Positions 16,688 through 23,659 of a stretch of DNA of 33,798 nt are shown piece by piece; position 1 is the first letter of the stretch, and every line of letters starts with the position of its first letter. The DNA lies in contig DLMV01000080.1 in NCBI GenBank assembly GCA_002478225.1, positions 27,087 through 60,884 of the forward strand. The letters are read 5' to 3'. The notes under the pieces are model-generated. The model saw only the letters and a list, made by a program, of their open reading frames with translations. It ran no database searches and was not told the DNA's origin. Position numbers and translations under genes: made by a program. This stretch comes from Deltaproteobacteria bacterium UBA7527. Lineage in GTDB: Bacteria; Desulfobacterota; Syntrophorhabdia; Syntrophorhabdales; Syntrophorhabdaceae.

Positions 16688-17528
16688 GCATCTGGTAGAT
16701 GTTATTGGATACCAACCCATTCAGCAGGCCATACTTGCATGTGTGCTCTGCGGTGTAAGCTGTTCACTGCTGTCCGTATTTGTCGTGTTGATGAAAATGC
16801 CGCTGATAGGTGTTTCGATGTCGCACGCCGCCTTTGCGGGCGCTGTATTGGGGATGCTCCTGGGCGTCAATCCGGTATTGAGCGGGTTCATCATGTGCCT
16901 GCTCGCGGCCGGGGTGCTTGGCCCGCTTTCAGATCGTACGGATATGGCCCCCGAGAATGTGCTCGGCATCATGTTCTCTTTCCTTATGGGCCTTGCATTT
17001 CTCGGTATGGGGATCCTCACGAGGACAAAGGCAAATGCCCTCAATCTGATGTGGGGGAGCCTGTTGTCGCTGTCAGGTGTGGACATTGCCATGCTGACGT
17101 TCGTAACGTTGCTCCTTGCGCTCTTCGTGCTCTTTTTTTTCAAGGAGATCCGCCTCGTCCTCCTTAGCAGGCGGCTTGCCAGGGCGAGCGGCGTGCCCGA
17201 AAGGATAATTTATTACAGCCTGCTGTTCCTTACCGGGGCAGTGGTGTCATCGAACCTTACGACCGTGGGAGGCCTCCTTATCTTTGCATTGCTCGTGCAG
17301 CCAGGGGCCACGGCGCTCCAGTTGACGTACAACCTGAAGCATTTTTTCATTATTTCCGCGGCCTCTGGGGTCGGGGCATGCTTACTGGGCCTCATTGTAT
17401 CATATGTTCTTGACCTCCCGTCAGGCGCTGCGGTGGTTCTCATGGCCACGGCCATCTTTGCCGCTGCATACATATTTTCGCCGAAGCGTAACGCGGCAAG
17501 ACCAAAGAATATGGAGCGTATATCATGA
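16680..17528 (+). CDS. ABC-3 family metal permease (ZnuB-like)
   Basis: This 282-residue inner-membrane protein is the channel subunit of the metal importer. About eight hydrophobic helices are visible, with the family block V-V-L-M-K-M-P-L-I-G-V-S-M-S-H-A-A-F-A-G at about 35-54 and later V-G-G-L-L-I-F-A-L-L-V-Q-P-G-A-T-A, the conserved C-terminal helices of ABC-3 permeases. I chose ATG 16680, which overlaps the ATPase stop and gives the usual short N-terminus; an in-frame ATG at 16650 lies deep in the ATPase gene. The stop overlaps the start of the methyltransferase gene as ATGA, so translation is coupled in both directions. Confidence 0.93.
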   Translation: MTEHLVDVIGYQPIQQAILACVLCGVSCSLLSVFVVLMKMPLIGVSMSHAAFAGAVLGMLLGVNPVLSGFIMCLLAAGVLGPLSDRTDMAPENVLGIMFSFLMGLAFLGMGILTRTKANALNLMWGSLLSLSGVDIAMLTFVTLLLALFVLFFFKEIRLVLLSRRLARASGVPERIIYYSLLFLTGAVVSSNLTTVGGLLIFALLVQPGATALQLTYNLKHFFIISAASGVGACLLGLIVSYVLDLPSGAAVVLMATAIFAAAYIFSPKRNAARPKNMERIS

Positions 17529-18163
17529 AAATGACAAAGGATGAGACCTATCGCATACGCAAGGAGTTTTTTAACAAACATGCCGAAAATTGGTGCGATA
17601 TGTGGTACAAGGATAATGCCACCGGACGATATGATAAGCACGCAAAGGATTTTGAACGTCTGTTCTCGCTTCTCCCGTTAAAAGCGGGAGACCATGTTCT
17701 TGATGTTGGATGTGGGACGGGCATACTGGTCCCTTTCATCCTCGAACGTATTACTGCAACAGGAATTCTTTATGAACTGGATTTTGCAGATAATATGATA
17801 GAGGTCAACCGGGGCCTTCACAAGGAGGGCAACATCCGCTTCGTACTCGCTGATGCCGAGAACGCGCCTCTCGCTGATGCCTCATGCGACATGGCGATCT
17901 GTTTCTCCTGTTTTCCGCATTTTCACGACATGGAAAAGGCCATGGTGTCGATCTCGCGCATCCTGAAACCGCAGGGGCTCTTTGCCGTGTCGCACTTTGA
18001 ATCGTCGGAGGGGATAAATAAGCACCACGAGTCATGTCATGCCGTCATGCACGACCGTCTGCCTGACGAAGCAGCCATGCGCGCCTTGTTCCGGAAAGCA
18101 AACCTGGCAATTGATGTGTTCACCGATGAGCCGGGTTTCTACTGCATCATCGCAAGGAAATAG
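17525..18163 (+). CDS. class I SAM-dependent methyltransferase coupled to the metal transporter
   Basis: This 212-residue cytoplasmic protein has the SAM-binding motif V-L-D-V-G-C-G-T-G at 58-66, an acidic loop (ELDFADNMIE), L-A-D-A-E-N-A-P-L-A-D-A-S, and I-L-K-P-Q-G-L-F-A-V-S, all normal for class I enzymes. A short His/Cys-rich stretch, K-H-H-E-S-C-H-A-V-M-H (about 171-181), is unusual and could bind a metal. The start overlaps the permease stop. The substrate is unknown. Its coupling to a NikR-linked transporter suggests that it modifies a metal chelator or cofactor; that is inference only. Confidence 0.88.
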   Translation: MKMTKDETYRIRKEFFNKHAENWCDMWYKDNATGRYDKHAKDFERLFSLLPLKAGDHVLDVGCGTGILVPFILERITATGILYELDFADNMIEVNRGLHKEGNIRFVLADAENAPLADASCDMAICFSCFPHFHDMEKAMVSISRILKPQGLFAVSHFESSEGINKHHESCHAVMHDRLPDEAAMRALFRKANLAIDVFTDEPGFYCIIARK

Positions 18164-18169
18164 CTACCA

Positions 18170-18233
18170 CTTGGTACTGGATGCGGAATCAGCATAGTGC
18201 AAAGCGCAGGGTGAAAAGTCCGTATAGCGTAAG
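18170..18233. repeat. degenerate word cluster after the methyltransferase gene
   Basis: Words TGGTACTGGATGCGGAATCAG, GGTGAAAAGT and TATAGCGTAAG resemble the TATCCAG, GTGAAAAGT and CGTAAGG words of other gaps. No terminator was found after the methyltransferase stop. Confidence 0.4.
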
Positions 18234-18298
18234 AAAAAAACAAAGGACGAGAGATCAAGGACAGGCTAAAAAGATAACATGAAGAATGGAGAGAACAT

Positions 18299-18673
18299 AT
18301 GATGAAAAAACTGCTTTTGTACATGGCCAGGTGGCAGCTCAGCACGTTCACGCTCGCGCCGGTGATATGGCTGCTTGCCGTCTACGGCATTACGAATTCG
18401 TGGATAGCGGCGTTCATAGGCAATTTCATAGGTTCGCTGATATTCTTCTGGGTGGACCGCTACATATTCAGGTCGGACCATTTTGAGGTATGGCAGACAA
18501 AAGAGGGCAGGTGCGATGTCTGCGGAAAACAGGATGTTGTATGGCGCCTTGTGAGGGCGCCCAATTACAATAGGATGGATGACAAACCGGTCTTTCTCTG
18601 TATGGAACATTCTCAGCAGAAGACGGATGAACTCCGGGAAAAAGGGATACAGGTCAAAGCGAGAAGCGGGTAG
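18299..18673 (+). CDS. small two-helix membrane protein with Cys/His tail, function unknown
   Basis: I do not recognise a named family with certainty. The 124-residue protein has two membrane helices (about 15-31 and 35-52). The second, with I-G-N-F-I-G-S-L-I-F-F-W-V-D-R-Y-I-F-R-S, resembles the last helix and basic end of GtrA-like proteins. A soluble tail holds Cys72 and Cys75, then Cys101 and His104, which could bind a metal such as zinc. GGAGAG at 18288-18293 serves either of two adjacent ATGs (18299, 18302). It lies 135 bases after the nickel operon on the same strand and might be read from it, though it may also be separate. Confidence 0.75.
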   Translation: MMKKLLLYMARWQLSTFTLAPVIWLLAVYGITNSWIAAFIGNFIGSLIFFWVDRYIFRSDHFEVWQTKEGRCDVCGKQDVVWRLVRAPNYNRMDDKPVFLCMEHSQQKTDELREKGIQVKARSG

Positions 18674-18705
18674 CGGATTTTGGTTATTTTTTATAGCGAT
18701 TTAAC

Positions 18706-18757
18706 TTGACAGTTTCTTTAGAATAGTCATAATATACCCTTTAAGCAGCATGCTTAA
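18706..18757 (+). promoter_or_regulatory. strong promoter and 5' UTR hairpin of the cold-shock gene
   Basis: TTGACA (18706-18711) and CATAAT (18728-18733) are 16 bases apart. Transcription would start near 18740, directly before a hairpin TTAAGC-AGCAT-GCTTAA (18741-18757). The hairpin would stand at the very 5' end of the message. Confidence 0.7.
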
Positions 18758-18784
18758 TCTATTCTATGAAAGGAGTCTTGTAGT

Positions 18785-18988
18785 ATGCCAGTAGGTAAAG
18801 TAAAATGGTTCAACGATTCAAAGGGGTATGGGTTCATCGAGCAGGATAACGGTGAAGATGTTTTTGTCCACTTCTCAGCCATCAAGCAGGATGGTTTCAA
18901 GTCGCTCAAAACAGGCGAAAAGGTTGAATTTGAGATCGTAAAAGGTCCGAAGGGTCCCCAGGCAGCAAATGTAGCCAAAGCTGAATAA
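18785..18988 (+). CDS. csp: cold-shock protein (CspA family)
   Basis: CspA-family proteins are single-domain OB-fold RNA chaperones. This 67-residue protein has both RNA-binding motifs: K-G-Y-G-F-I at about 13-18 and V-F-V-H-F at about 26-30. The N-terminus G-K-V-K-W-F-N is also standard. AAAGGAG lies nine bases before the ATG. A consensus-like promoter and a hairpin leader precede it. The gene is monocistronic and converges on mazG with only 11 bases between the two stop codons. Confidence 0.97.
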   Translation: MPVGKVKWFNDSKGYGFIEQDNGEDVFVHFSAIKQDGFKSLKTGEKVEFEIVKGPKGPQAANVAKAE

Positions 18989-19014
18989 AAAAAGCAGGGC
19001 TAATCCCCCTGCTT
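18986..19014 (-). terminator. intrinsic terminator of mazG, overlapping both convergent gene ends
   Basis: AAGCAGGG (18992-18999) pairs with CCCTGCTT (19007-19014) around a seven-base loop. On the minus strand it is followed by a T run (18993-18987), the classic layout for termination of mazG transcription. The hairpin includes the last mazG codons, and the T run abuts the csp stop. Read from csp, the hairpin has no T run after it. Confidence 0.8.
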
Positions 19015-19755
19015 CTCCATATTCTTTACCTCATCCCACAGACTGTCCATATCGGAAAGCGATGATGTGGAAACGTCTGTGTTTTTTTCTATATAATTGA
19101 ACCGCCGTATGAATTTCTCTGAGGTGGACCGCAGGGCGTCCTCGGGATCGATGCCGTGGAACCTCGATATGTTCACGATAGTAAAGAGCAGGTCTCCGAT
19201 CTCTTCCTTTATTGCCGCGGCATTATTTGCGTCCTCTGCCTTTCTGAGCTCATTGATCTCTTCCTGCATCTTTGCGTAGATGTCTTCGAGCTTTTTCCAG
19301 TCGAAGCCGACCCGCGAGACGCGCCTGGAAATGACATATGCCCGCAGAAGCGCGGGGATGCTGGCGGGAATATTGGACAGAAGGGAGTAATCTGCTTTTT
19401 CTTCCTTTTTGATCTCTTCCCACCTCTTTTGGATCGGTTTCCCTGAGGTTTCTCTCATAAATACATGGGGGTGCCTATTGTACATCTTGCGGTATTCGTC
19501 CTTAAGGATATCTTTTATATCAAACCGTTTTTGCTCCGCGCAGATCTGCGCAATAAAGATTATGTGAAAGAGCAGGTCGCCAAGCTCTTCTTTGAGCGCC
19601 TTAGCGTTGTCCTTCTCAATCGCTTCGATAAGCTCATATACCTCTTCCAGGAGATAGGTCTTAAATGCCGGAAGGGACTGTTTCTTATCCCAGGGGCATC
19701 CTTCTTTACCCCGCAGGGCTCCCACGAGTTCAACGAGCTTTGCAAACTCTTTCAT
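19000..19755 (-). CDS. mazG: nucleoside triphosphate pyrophosphohydrolase MazG
   Basis: MazG hydrolyses NTPs and dNTPs to monophosphates and pyrophosphate, cleaning the nucleotide pool. The 251-residue protein has two tandem MazG domains. The first shows C-P-W-D at about 20-23, L-L-E-E-V-Y-E-L-I-E-A-I at about 35-46 and E-E-L-G-D-L-L-F at about 56-63. The second has E-E-I-N-E-L and E-E-I-G-D-L-L-F-T. GGAGG lies six bases before the ATG. It is the last gene of the long minus-strand envelope block, separated from waaA by a 258-base stretch of repeats, and has its own terminator. Confidence 0.95.
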   Translation of the reverse strand: MKEFAKLVELVGALRGKEGCPWDKKQSLPAFKTYLLEEVYELIEAIEKDNAKALKEELGDLLFHIIFIAQICAEQKRFDIKDILKDEYRKMYNRHPHVFMRETSGKPIQKRWEEIKKEEKADYSLLSNIPASIPALLRAYVISRRVSRVGFDWKKLEDIYAKMQEEINELRKAEDANNAAAIKEEIGDLLFTIVNISRFHGIDPEDALRSTSEKFIRRFNYIEKNTDVSTSSLSDMDSLWDEVKNMEKQGD

Positions 19756-19774
19756 AAAACCTCCAACTGATACC

Positions 19775-19818
19775 GTGAAAAGTAAAAGGTGAAAAGTAAA
19801 AGGTGAAAAGTTTTAAAC
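19775..19818. repeat. GTGAAAAGT word array upstream of mazG
   Basis: Three near-identical words GTGAAAAGT separated by AAAAG end at GTTTTAAAC (19810-19818). This is the same core as in the repeats at 9060 and 15848, with one extra T. The complementary arm is at 19951-19980. Confidence 0.75.
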
Positions 19819-19859
19819 CCGGACACTTCACCGTAGGGCATCGGTGTCGGGCTTTCCCG
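19818..19859. other. GC-rich stretch with two hairpins in the mazG leader
   Basis: CACCG-(8)-CGGTG (19829-19846) lies inside a loose CCCG/CGGG pair, and CGGG-CTTT-CCCG (19848-19859) follows directly. It does not match any riboswitch consensus I know. The rest of the gap to 19950 shows only a CTCTTCGCTCTCTGCTGCC-like word run on the minus strand. Confidence 0.4.
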
Positions 19860-19950
19860 TAGCAAACCGTCGTGAGGAAAAGGCAGCAGAGAGCGAAGAG
19901 TAAAGATGAGAGAGATAAACTTCTCAAAGAATTGTCTCTTTGGTTTTTCG

Positions 19951-20019
19951 CTTTTCACCTTTCACCTTTCACCTTTCACGGGTTTCGTCCCCTCACGCCT
20001 CACGCCTAACGCCTTACGG
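19951..20019. repeat. CTTTCACC array, GGGTTTCGTCCCC motif and CGCCTAACGCCTTACG words
   Basis: Four tandem TTTCACC words (19951-19980) complement the array at 19775-19815. Next comes GGGTTTCGTCCCC (19980-19992), also seen at 9089-9101, then words CTCACGCCTCACGCCTAACGCCTTACGG, also seen at 31640-31664. The TTA at 20014-20016 is the reverse of the waaA stop codon TAA, so the word cluster supplies it. Confidence 0.75.
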
Positions 20020-21258
20020 GTGTTGTTGTATCTTCTCAACAATAATGTCCACGGTCCTTCTCATGACCTCCTGCTGTTCCTCGATTATCTTTTTCCCTGC
20101 CTCGCCCATCTTATCCATCAGAGCCCCATCCTTGAGGAGCGTGGCAATATGCTTTACCAGCTCATCGCCGTTCTTGACGATGATCCCTGCACCGCCCTCC
20201 TCCACCTGTCTTGCGATATCCCTGAAGTTTTCCATGAAAGGTCCGAACAGCACGGGCGTGCCGAAGAACAGGGGCTCAAGGATGTTCTGTCCGCCATACG
20301 GAGCGAGGCTGCCGCCAACAAAGGCAACTTGAGCTTTTTTGTATATATCGAGAAGGTCGCCGACAGTATCGACGACGACGACATCGGCATTCGCGCCCGG
20401 AGAGGGCGTCTTTTTCAGCACCGAGTACCTGGTGCACCTGAAAGAAGATGAAAGCTCTTCTTCTATCGTTGCAGTGAGATGCAATTCCCGGGGCGCCACG
20501 AAAAAGGTATGATCGGGGAAATGAACCTTGAGCCTTTTGATAGTGTCGAATACGATGTCAAGTTCTTTTTCCCTGACGCTGCCATAAGCTACGATCTTCT
20601 CTTTGTCCGCTGCATCGCCGGAAGGTCCCATGGATTTCCTGTAATATTTGATGTTGCCGGTGTTGATCACCTTATCAGGGTCCATTCCGATGGAGATATA
20701 ACGTTCCATATGTTCTTCCGATTGGACAAGGACGCAATCGATATCTGCGAACACATGTCTGAGAAAAAATGCCAGATGCCTGTAACGCTTGATCGTGCTG
20801 TCAGAGATCCTCCCGTTGATTATCATGATCGGCATCTTCAATTCTTTTGCGAGCCATATGAGGTTTGGCCAGATCTCTGTTTCGATAATGAGGAGCGCCT
20901 CCGGTCTGGTGTTTTTTAAAAAGCGTCGCATTGAGAATATGAGGTCAAGAGGCAGCGAGCGGACGCGGACAGGATCGCCGAGCCTTTTCTCGAGGAGCTC
21001 CCCGGCGTAATGCGTATTAGTAGTGATGAGAAAATGGTGAAATCCGGTATTCTCATGCATATAGTTGACAAGGTTCTCGGCTATGAGCGCTTCCCCTATG
21101 GACGCGGCGTGGATCCACAGCATCCGCTGCTCACCGGAGATCCTGCGGGGCGCCAATCGCTCAAGGATGTTTTTTCTGATCTTTTTCTTTGTCAGTGAAA
21201 AAAGGAGGAAAAAGGGGAGGGCGATGAAGGTCAGTATGTTGTAGATTATCTTCCACAT
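20014..21258 (-). CDS. waaA: 3-deoxy-D-manno-octulosonic acid (Kdo) transferase
   Basis: WaaA (KdtA) adds Kdo from CMP-Kdo to the lipid A precursor at the inner membrane. The 414-residue protein has an N-terminal membrane anchor (about 5-22), the conserved H-A-A-S-I-G-E with the catalytic Glu56, E-T-E-I-W-P-N at about 125-131, and the C-terminal donor-binding region F-V-G-G-S-L-A-P-Y-G-G-Q-N-I-L-E-P. Length and motifs are normal. It follows the DUF374 acyltransferase in the lipid A operon. The real end of that gene would overlap the waaA start by 13 bases if its frameshift were repaired. One or two Kdo additions cannot be told from sequence. Confidence 0.96.
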   Translation of the reverse strand: MWKIIYNILTFIALPFFLLFSLTKKKIRKNILERLAPRRISGEQRMLWIHAASIGEALIAENLVNYMHENTGFHHFLITTNTHYAGELLEKRLGDPVRVRSLPLDLIFSMRRFLKNTRPEALLIIETEIWPNLIWLAKELKMPIMIINGRISDSTIKRYRHLAFFLRHVFADIDCVLVQSEEHMERYISIGMDPDKVINTGNIKYYRKSMGPSGDAADKEKIVAYGSVREKELDIVFDTIKRLKVHFPDHTFFVAPRELHLTATIEEELSSSFRCTRYSVLKKTPSPGANADVVVVDTVGDLLDIYKKAQVAFVGGSLAPYGGQNILEPLFFGTPVLFGPFMENFRDIARQVEEGGAGIIVKNGDELVKHIATLLKDGALMDKMGEAGKKIIEEQQEVMRRTVDIIVEKIQQHP

Positions 21259-21430
21259 GCTATGGCATCTGCTTTCTCGGTAATGGATATGAGCGCGTTC
21301 TCGAGCTCTATCCTCTTTTTCTCAATATCTTCAGGGGTGATGTCTTTACTTATATGGATCGGGTCTCCCCAGAGAAAATAGATCGTTGAAAATGGGTAGG
21401 GCAGGATGAAATTATCCCAGGACTGAAAAG
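21246..21430 (-). other. out-of-frame C-terminal continuation of the DUF374 gene
   Basis: In the next frame, just after the A9 run, the family-like text S-W-D-N-F-I-L-P-Y-P-F-S-T-I-Y-F-L-W-G-D continues to a TAA at 21248-21246. One extra A in the run would join it to the first part, giving about 221 residues and a 13-base overlap with waaA. Confidence 0.8.
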
Positions 21431-21910
21431 TTTTTTTTTACTTGCACCGTAGCTGACAGGCACTATCGCCTTGCCGGATATCTTTGCAAGCTCTATGATG
21501 CCTTGCTTGACCTTGTACCGCGGGCCTTTCGGGCCGTCAGGCGTGATCGCCACATTGACGTTATGCTTCAGGTCCTGCAATATCGTTCTGAGGGAGGATA
21601 CGCTCCCTTCTTTCCTGTAGGAGCCCCGTATAGAGCCAAGCTTGAAAAAGCGGATGATCCGCGCAATAAATTCACCGTCCCGGTGGCGGCTTATGAGGAC
21701 CTTTCCTCCCCCCCCTTCCTTTGCGAAAGGCATCATCAGCAATCTTCCATGCCAGAAACAGACAATGAAGTTGCCGCCTTTGTCCCACACATCCTGCACT
21801 GCCGACCTGTTGACATGCACGAATTGCAACGTCATCTTGAGGAGCGTGAGGATCACATAGACAAGAGGCGGCAGCACGTTGAGGAGGATAAGATACTTTA
21901 TCTTTTTCAT
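21350..21910 (-). CDS. DUF374 lysophospholipid acyltransferase-like protein, C-terminus frameshifted
   Basis: DUF374 proteins are membrane acyltransferases, and I recall that the late lipid A acyltransferase LpxJ of epsilonproteobacteria is one. Position between msbA and waaA fits a lipid A role. The 186-residue frame has an N-terminal membrane helix, F-W-H-G-R-L-L (about 53-59), S-R-H-R-D-G-E-F and T-P-D-G-P-K-G-P-R, all typical. After Y-G-A-S-K-K-K the sequence turns un-family-like (LFSPGIISSC). The change follows a run of nine A (21439-21431, minus strand). The start overlaps the msbA stop as ATGA. The gene is either truly broken, corrected by slippage, or carries a sequencing indel. Confidence 0.85.
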   Translation of the reverse strand: MKKIKYLILLNVLPPLVYVILTLLKMTLQFVHVNRSAVQDVWDKGGNFIVCFWHGRLLMMPFAKEGGGGKVLISRHRDGEFIARIIRFFKLGSIRGSYRKEGSVSSLRTILQDLKHNVNVAITPDGPKGPRYKVKQGIIELAKISGKAIVPVSYGASKKKLFSPGIISSCPTHFQRSIFSGETRSI

Positions 21911-23658
21911 TTTTTACCGATCTTTATGATCTTTTTTTGCGCCCCTTCCCTGAATTGCAATTCATAGAGACGTCTATATGGACCTTCGGCCTCTATAAGG
22001 GTGGCGTGCGTTCCTTCCTGGACGATCGTTCCCTTTTCAAGAACGATGATCCTGTTGGCATTGATGATCGTTGAGAGCCTGTGGGCGATGATGATCGTGG
22101 TCCTTCCTTTCATGAGGTTCTCGAGCGCCTTTTGCACCTCGATCTCCGACGCGGCATCGAGAGAGCTCGTTGCCTCGTCAAGAATAAGTATGGGAGAATC
22201 TTTATAGAGCGCCCTCGCGATGGCGATCCTTTGTTTCTGACCTCCGGAAAGCCTTACGCCTTTTTCGCCGATGCTTGTGTCATATTTTTTCGGAAGCTTG
22301 ACGATAAAATCGTGGGCATATGCCATGCGGGCAGAATTCTCCAGCCTCTCCTGGTCAGGGACGACGCCGTATGCGATGTTGTTCTTAATGGAGTCGTTGA
22401 AGAGGATGACATCCTGCGTCACGAGGGCGATATTCTTTCTCAAGGATTCGATCGTGACATCCCTGATGTCGACGCCGTCGATCAGGAGCTTCCCATTTGT
22501 TATGTCATAGAACCTGGGAATAAGGTTGGCGATCGTTGTCTTGCCGACGCCGCTTTCCCCAACTATTGCAAGCACCTCGTTCTTATTGATCTGCAGGTTG
22601 ATGTCATTGAGGATCATCTTGTCTTCATATTTAAAAAAGACGTTGCTGAGCTCTATAGACCCGTTGACCCGGCCAAGCTGGATCGCGTCCGGTTTATCCA
22701 GTATCTCAGGTTCCCTGTCGATAACCTCAAAGACGCGCTGGCTCGCGGCGAGCCCTTGCTGTATGTTGTGGTTCTCCTTGTTGAGCCTCTTGATCGGTTC
22801 GTAGAGCATGAGAAGGGCTGCGGTGAAGGAGAAGAAATTGCCCGGCGTTGAAGCGCCCGAGATGACCTCTTTTCCGCCGTACCAGATAATGACCGCTATG
22901 GCTATGCCTCCCAGCACCTCCATGATGGGGTGGGACAGCGCCCTGATCTTGGTGCGCTTGAGGATGATCCTGAACATCTCATCATTCTCTTCCTCGAATC
23001 GTTTGTTCTCGTATGCTTCCATTGAAAAGGCCTTTACCACCCTCTGTCCGGTAATGGTCTCGTGGAGAAAGCTTGTAAGGCGCGCTACCGATCTTTGCGC
23101 TTTCATGCTGATCTTCCGCAATTTTTTTCCGAAGGCGACGATCGGGTAGGTTGCGAAAGGCAGGATGATGAAGGCTATGATCGCGAGCTTCCAGTCCCTG
23201 TAAAAGACAACGAATATGAGCCCGATTATGGTAAAGGCATCCTTGAGGATCGCGGTAAAGGCGTCGGAGACGGTGCTCTGAAGAAGATTCACGTCGTTCA
23301 TGATCCTCGATATGCTGGCGCCTGTAGGGGTCCTGTCGAAGAATGCAAGCGGCTGGCGCTGCATGTTGGCGAAGATGAGGTTCCGTATGTCTGTTATGAC
23401 CTTCTGCCCAACGTAGCCCATAAGGTATGCCTGGAGGTATTCGAACACCCCTTTGAGGAAATAGAGAAGGATGACGCCTACGGGGATGATATAAAGCATC
23501 GTTTCGTTCTTTTCAAAGAAGATCTTGTCGAGCACCGGTTTGACAATAAAGGCCGTTAAGCCGTTTGTTGCAGCCACAAGGGACATGCATATCATGGCAA
23601 AGACGAGCTTCACCCAATAAGGTTTCACAAAGCTAAGCAGTCTCAGGTATAGCGCCAT
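21907..23658 (-). CDS. msbA: lipid A export ABC transporter (permease and ATPase fused)
   Basis: MsbA flips lipid A-core from the inner to the outer leaflet of the inner membrane. The 583-residue half-transporter has six membrane helices in the first ~310 residues. An ATPase domain follows with Walker A G-E-S-G-V-G-K-T-T, the signature L-S-G-G-Q-K-Q-R, Walker B I-L-I-L-D-E-A-T and the switch His in I-I-I-A-H-R. It starts one base after the lpxB stop and its own stop overlaps the DUF374 start. The location inside the lipid A operon supports MsbA over other half-size exporters. Confidence 0.94.
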   Translation of the reverse strand: MALYLRLLSFVKPYWVKLVFAMICMSLVAATNGLTAFIVKPVLDKIFFEKNETMLYIIPVGVILLYFLKGVFEYLQAYLMGYVGQKVITDIRNLIFANMQRQPLAFFDRTPTGASISRIMNDVNLLQSTVSDAFTAILKDAFTIIGLIFVVFYRDWKLAIIAFIILPFATYPIVAFGKKLRKISMKAQRSVARLTSFLHETITGQRVVKAFSMEAYENKRFEEENDEMFRIILKRTKIRALSHPIMEVLGGIAIAVIIWYGGKEVISGASTPGNFFSFTAALLMLYEPIKRLNKENHNIQQGLAASQRVFEVIDREPEILDKPDAIQLGRVNGSIELSNVFFKYEDKMILNDINLQINKNEVLAIVGESGVGKTTIANLIPRFYDITNGKLLIDGVDIRDVTIESLRKNIALVTQDVILFNDSIKNNIAYGVVPDQERLENSARMAYAHDFIVKLPKKYDTSIGEKGVRLSGGQKQRIAIARALYKDSPILILDEATSSLDAASEIEVQKALENLMKGRTTIIIAHRLSTIINANRIIVLEKGTIVQEGTHATLIEAEGPYRRLYELQFREGAQKKIIKIGKK

Positions 23659-23659
23659 G

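Noticed and set aside
19818..19878. Riboswitch in the mazG leader
   Set aside because: No conserved core of a known class (cobalamin, c-di-GMP, fluoride or others) could be matched, and mazG is not a usual target.
19730..19958. Small open frames of about 65 residues upstream of mazG
   Set aside because: They are translations of the CTTTCACC and CTCTTCGCTC word repeats and have no protein-like features.
19951..19980. Tandem TTTCACC units that could look like a CRISPR or minisatellite
   Set aside because: Units are only seven bases, there are no spacers, and the arms complement a nearby array, so it is a word repeat.
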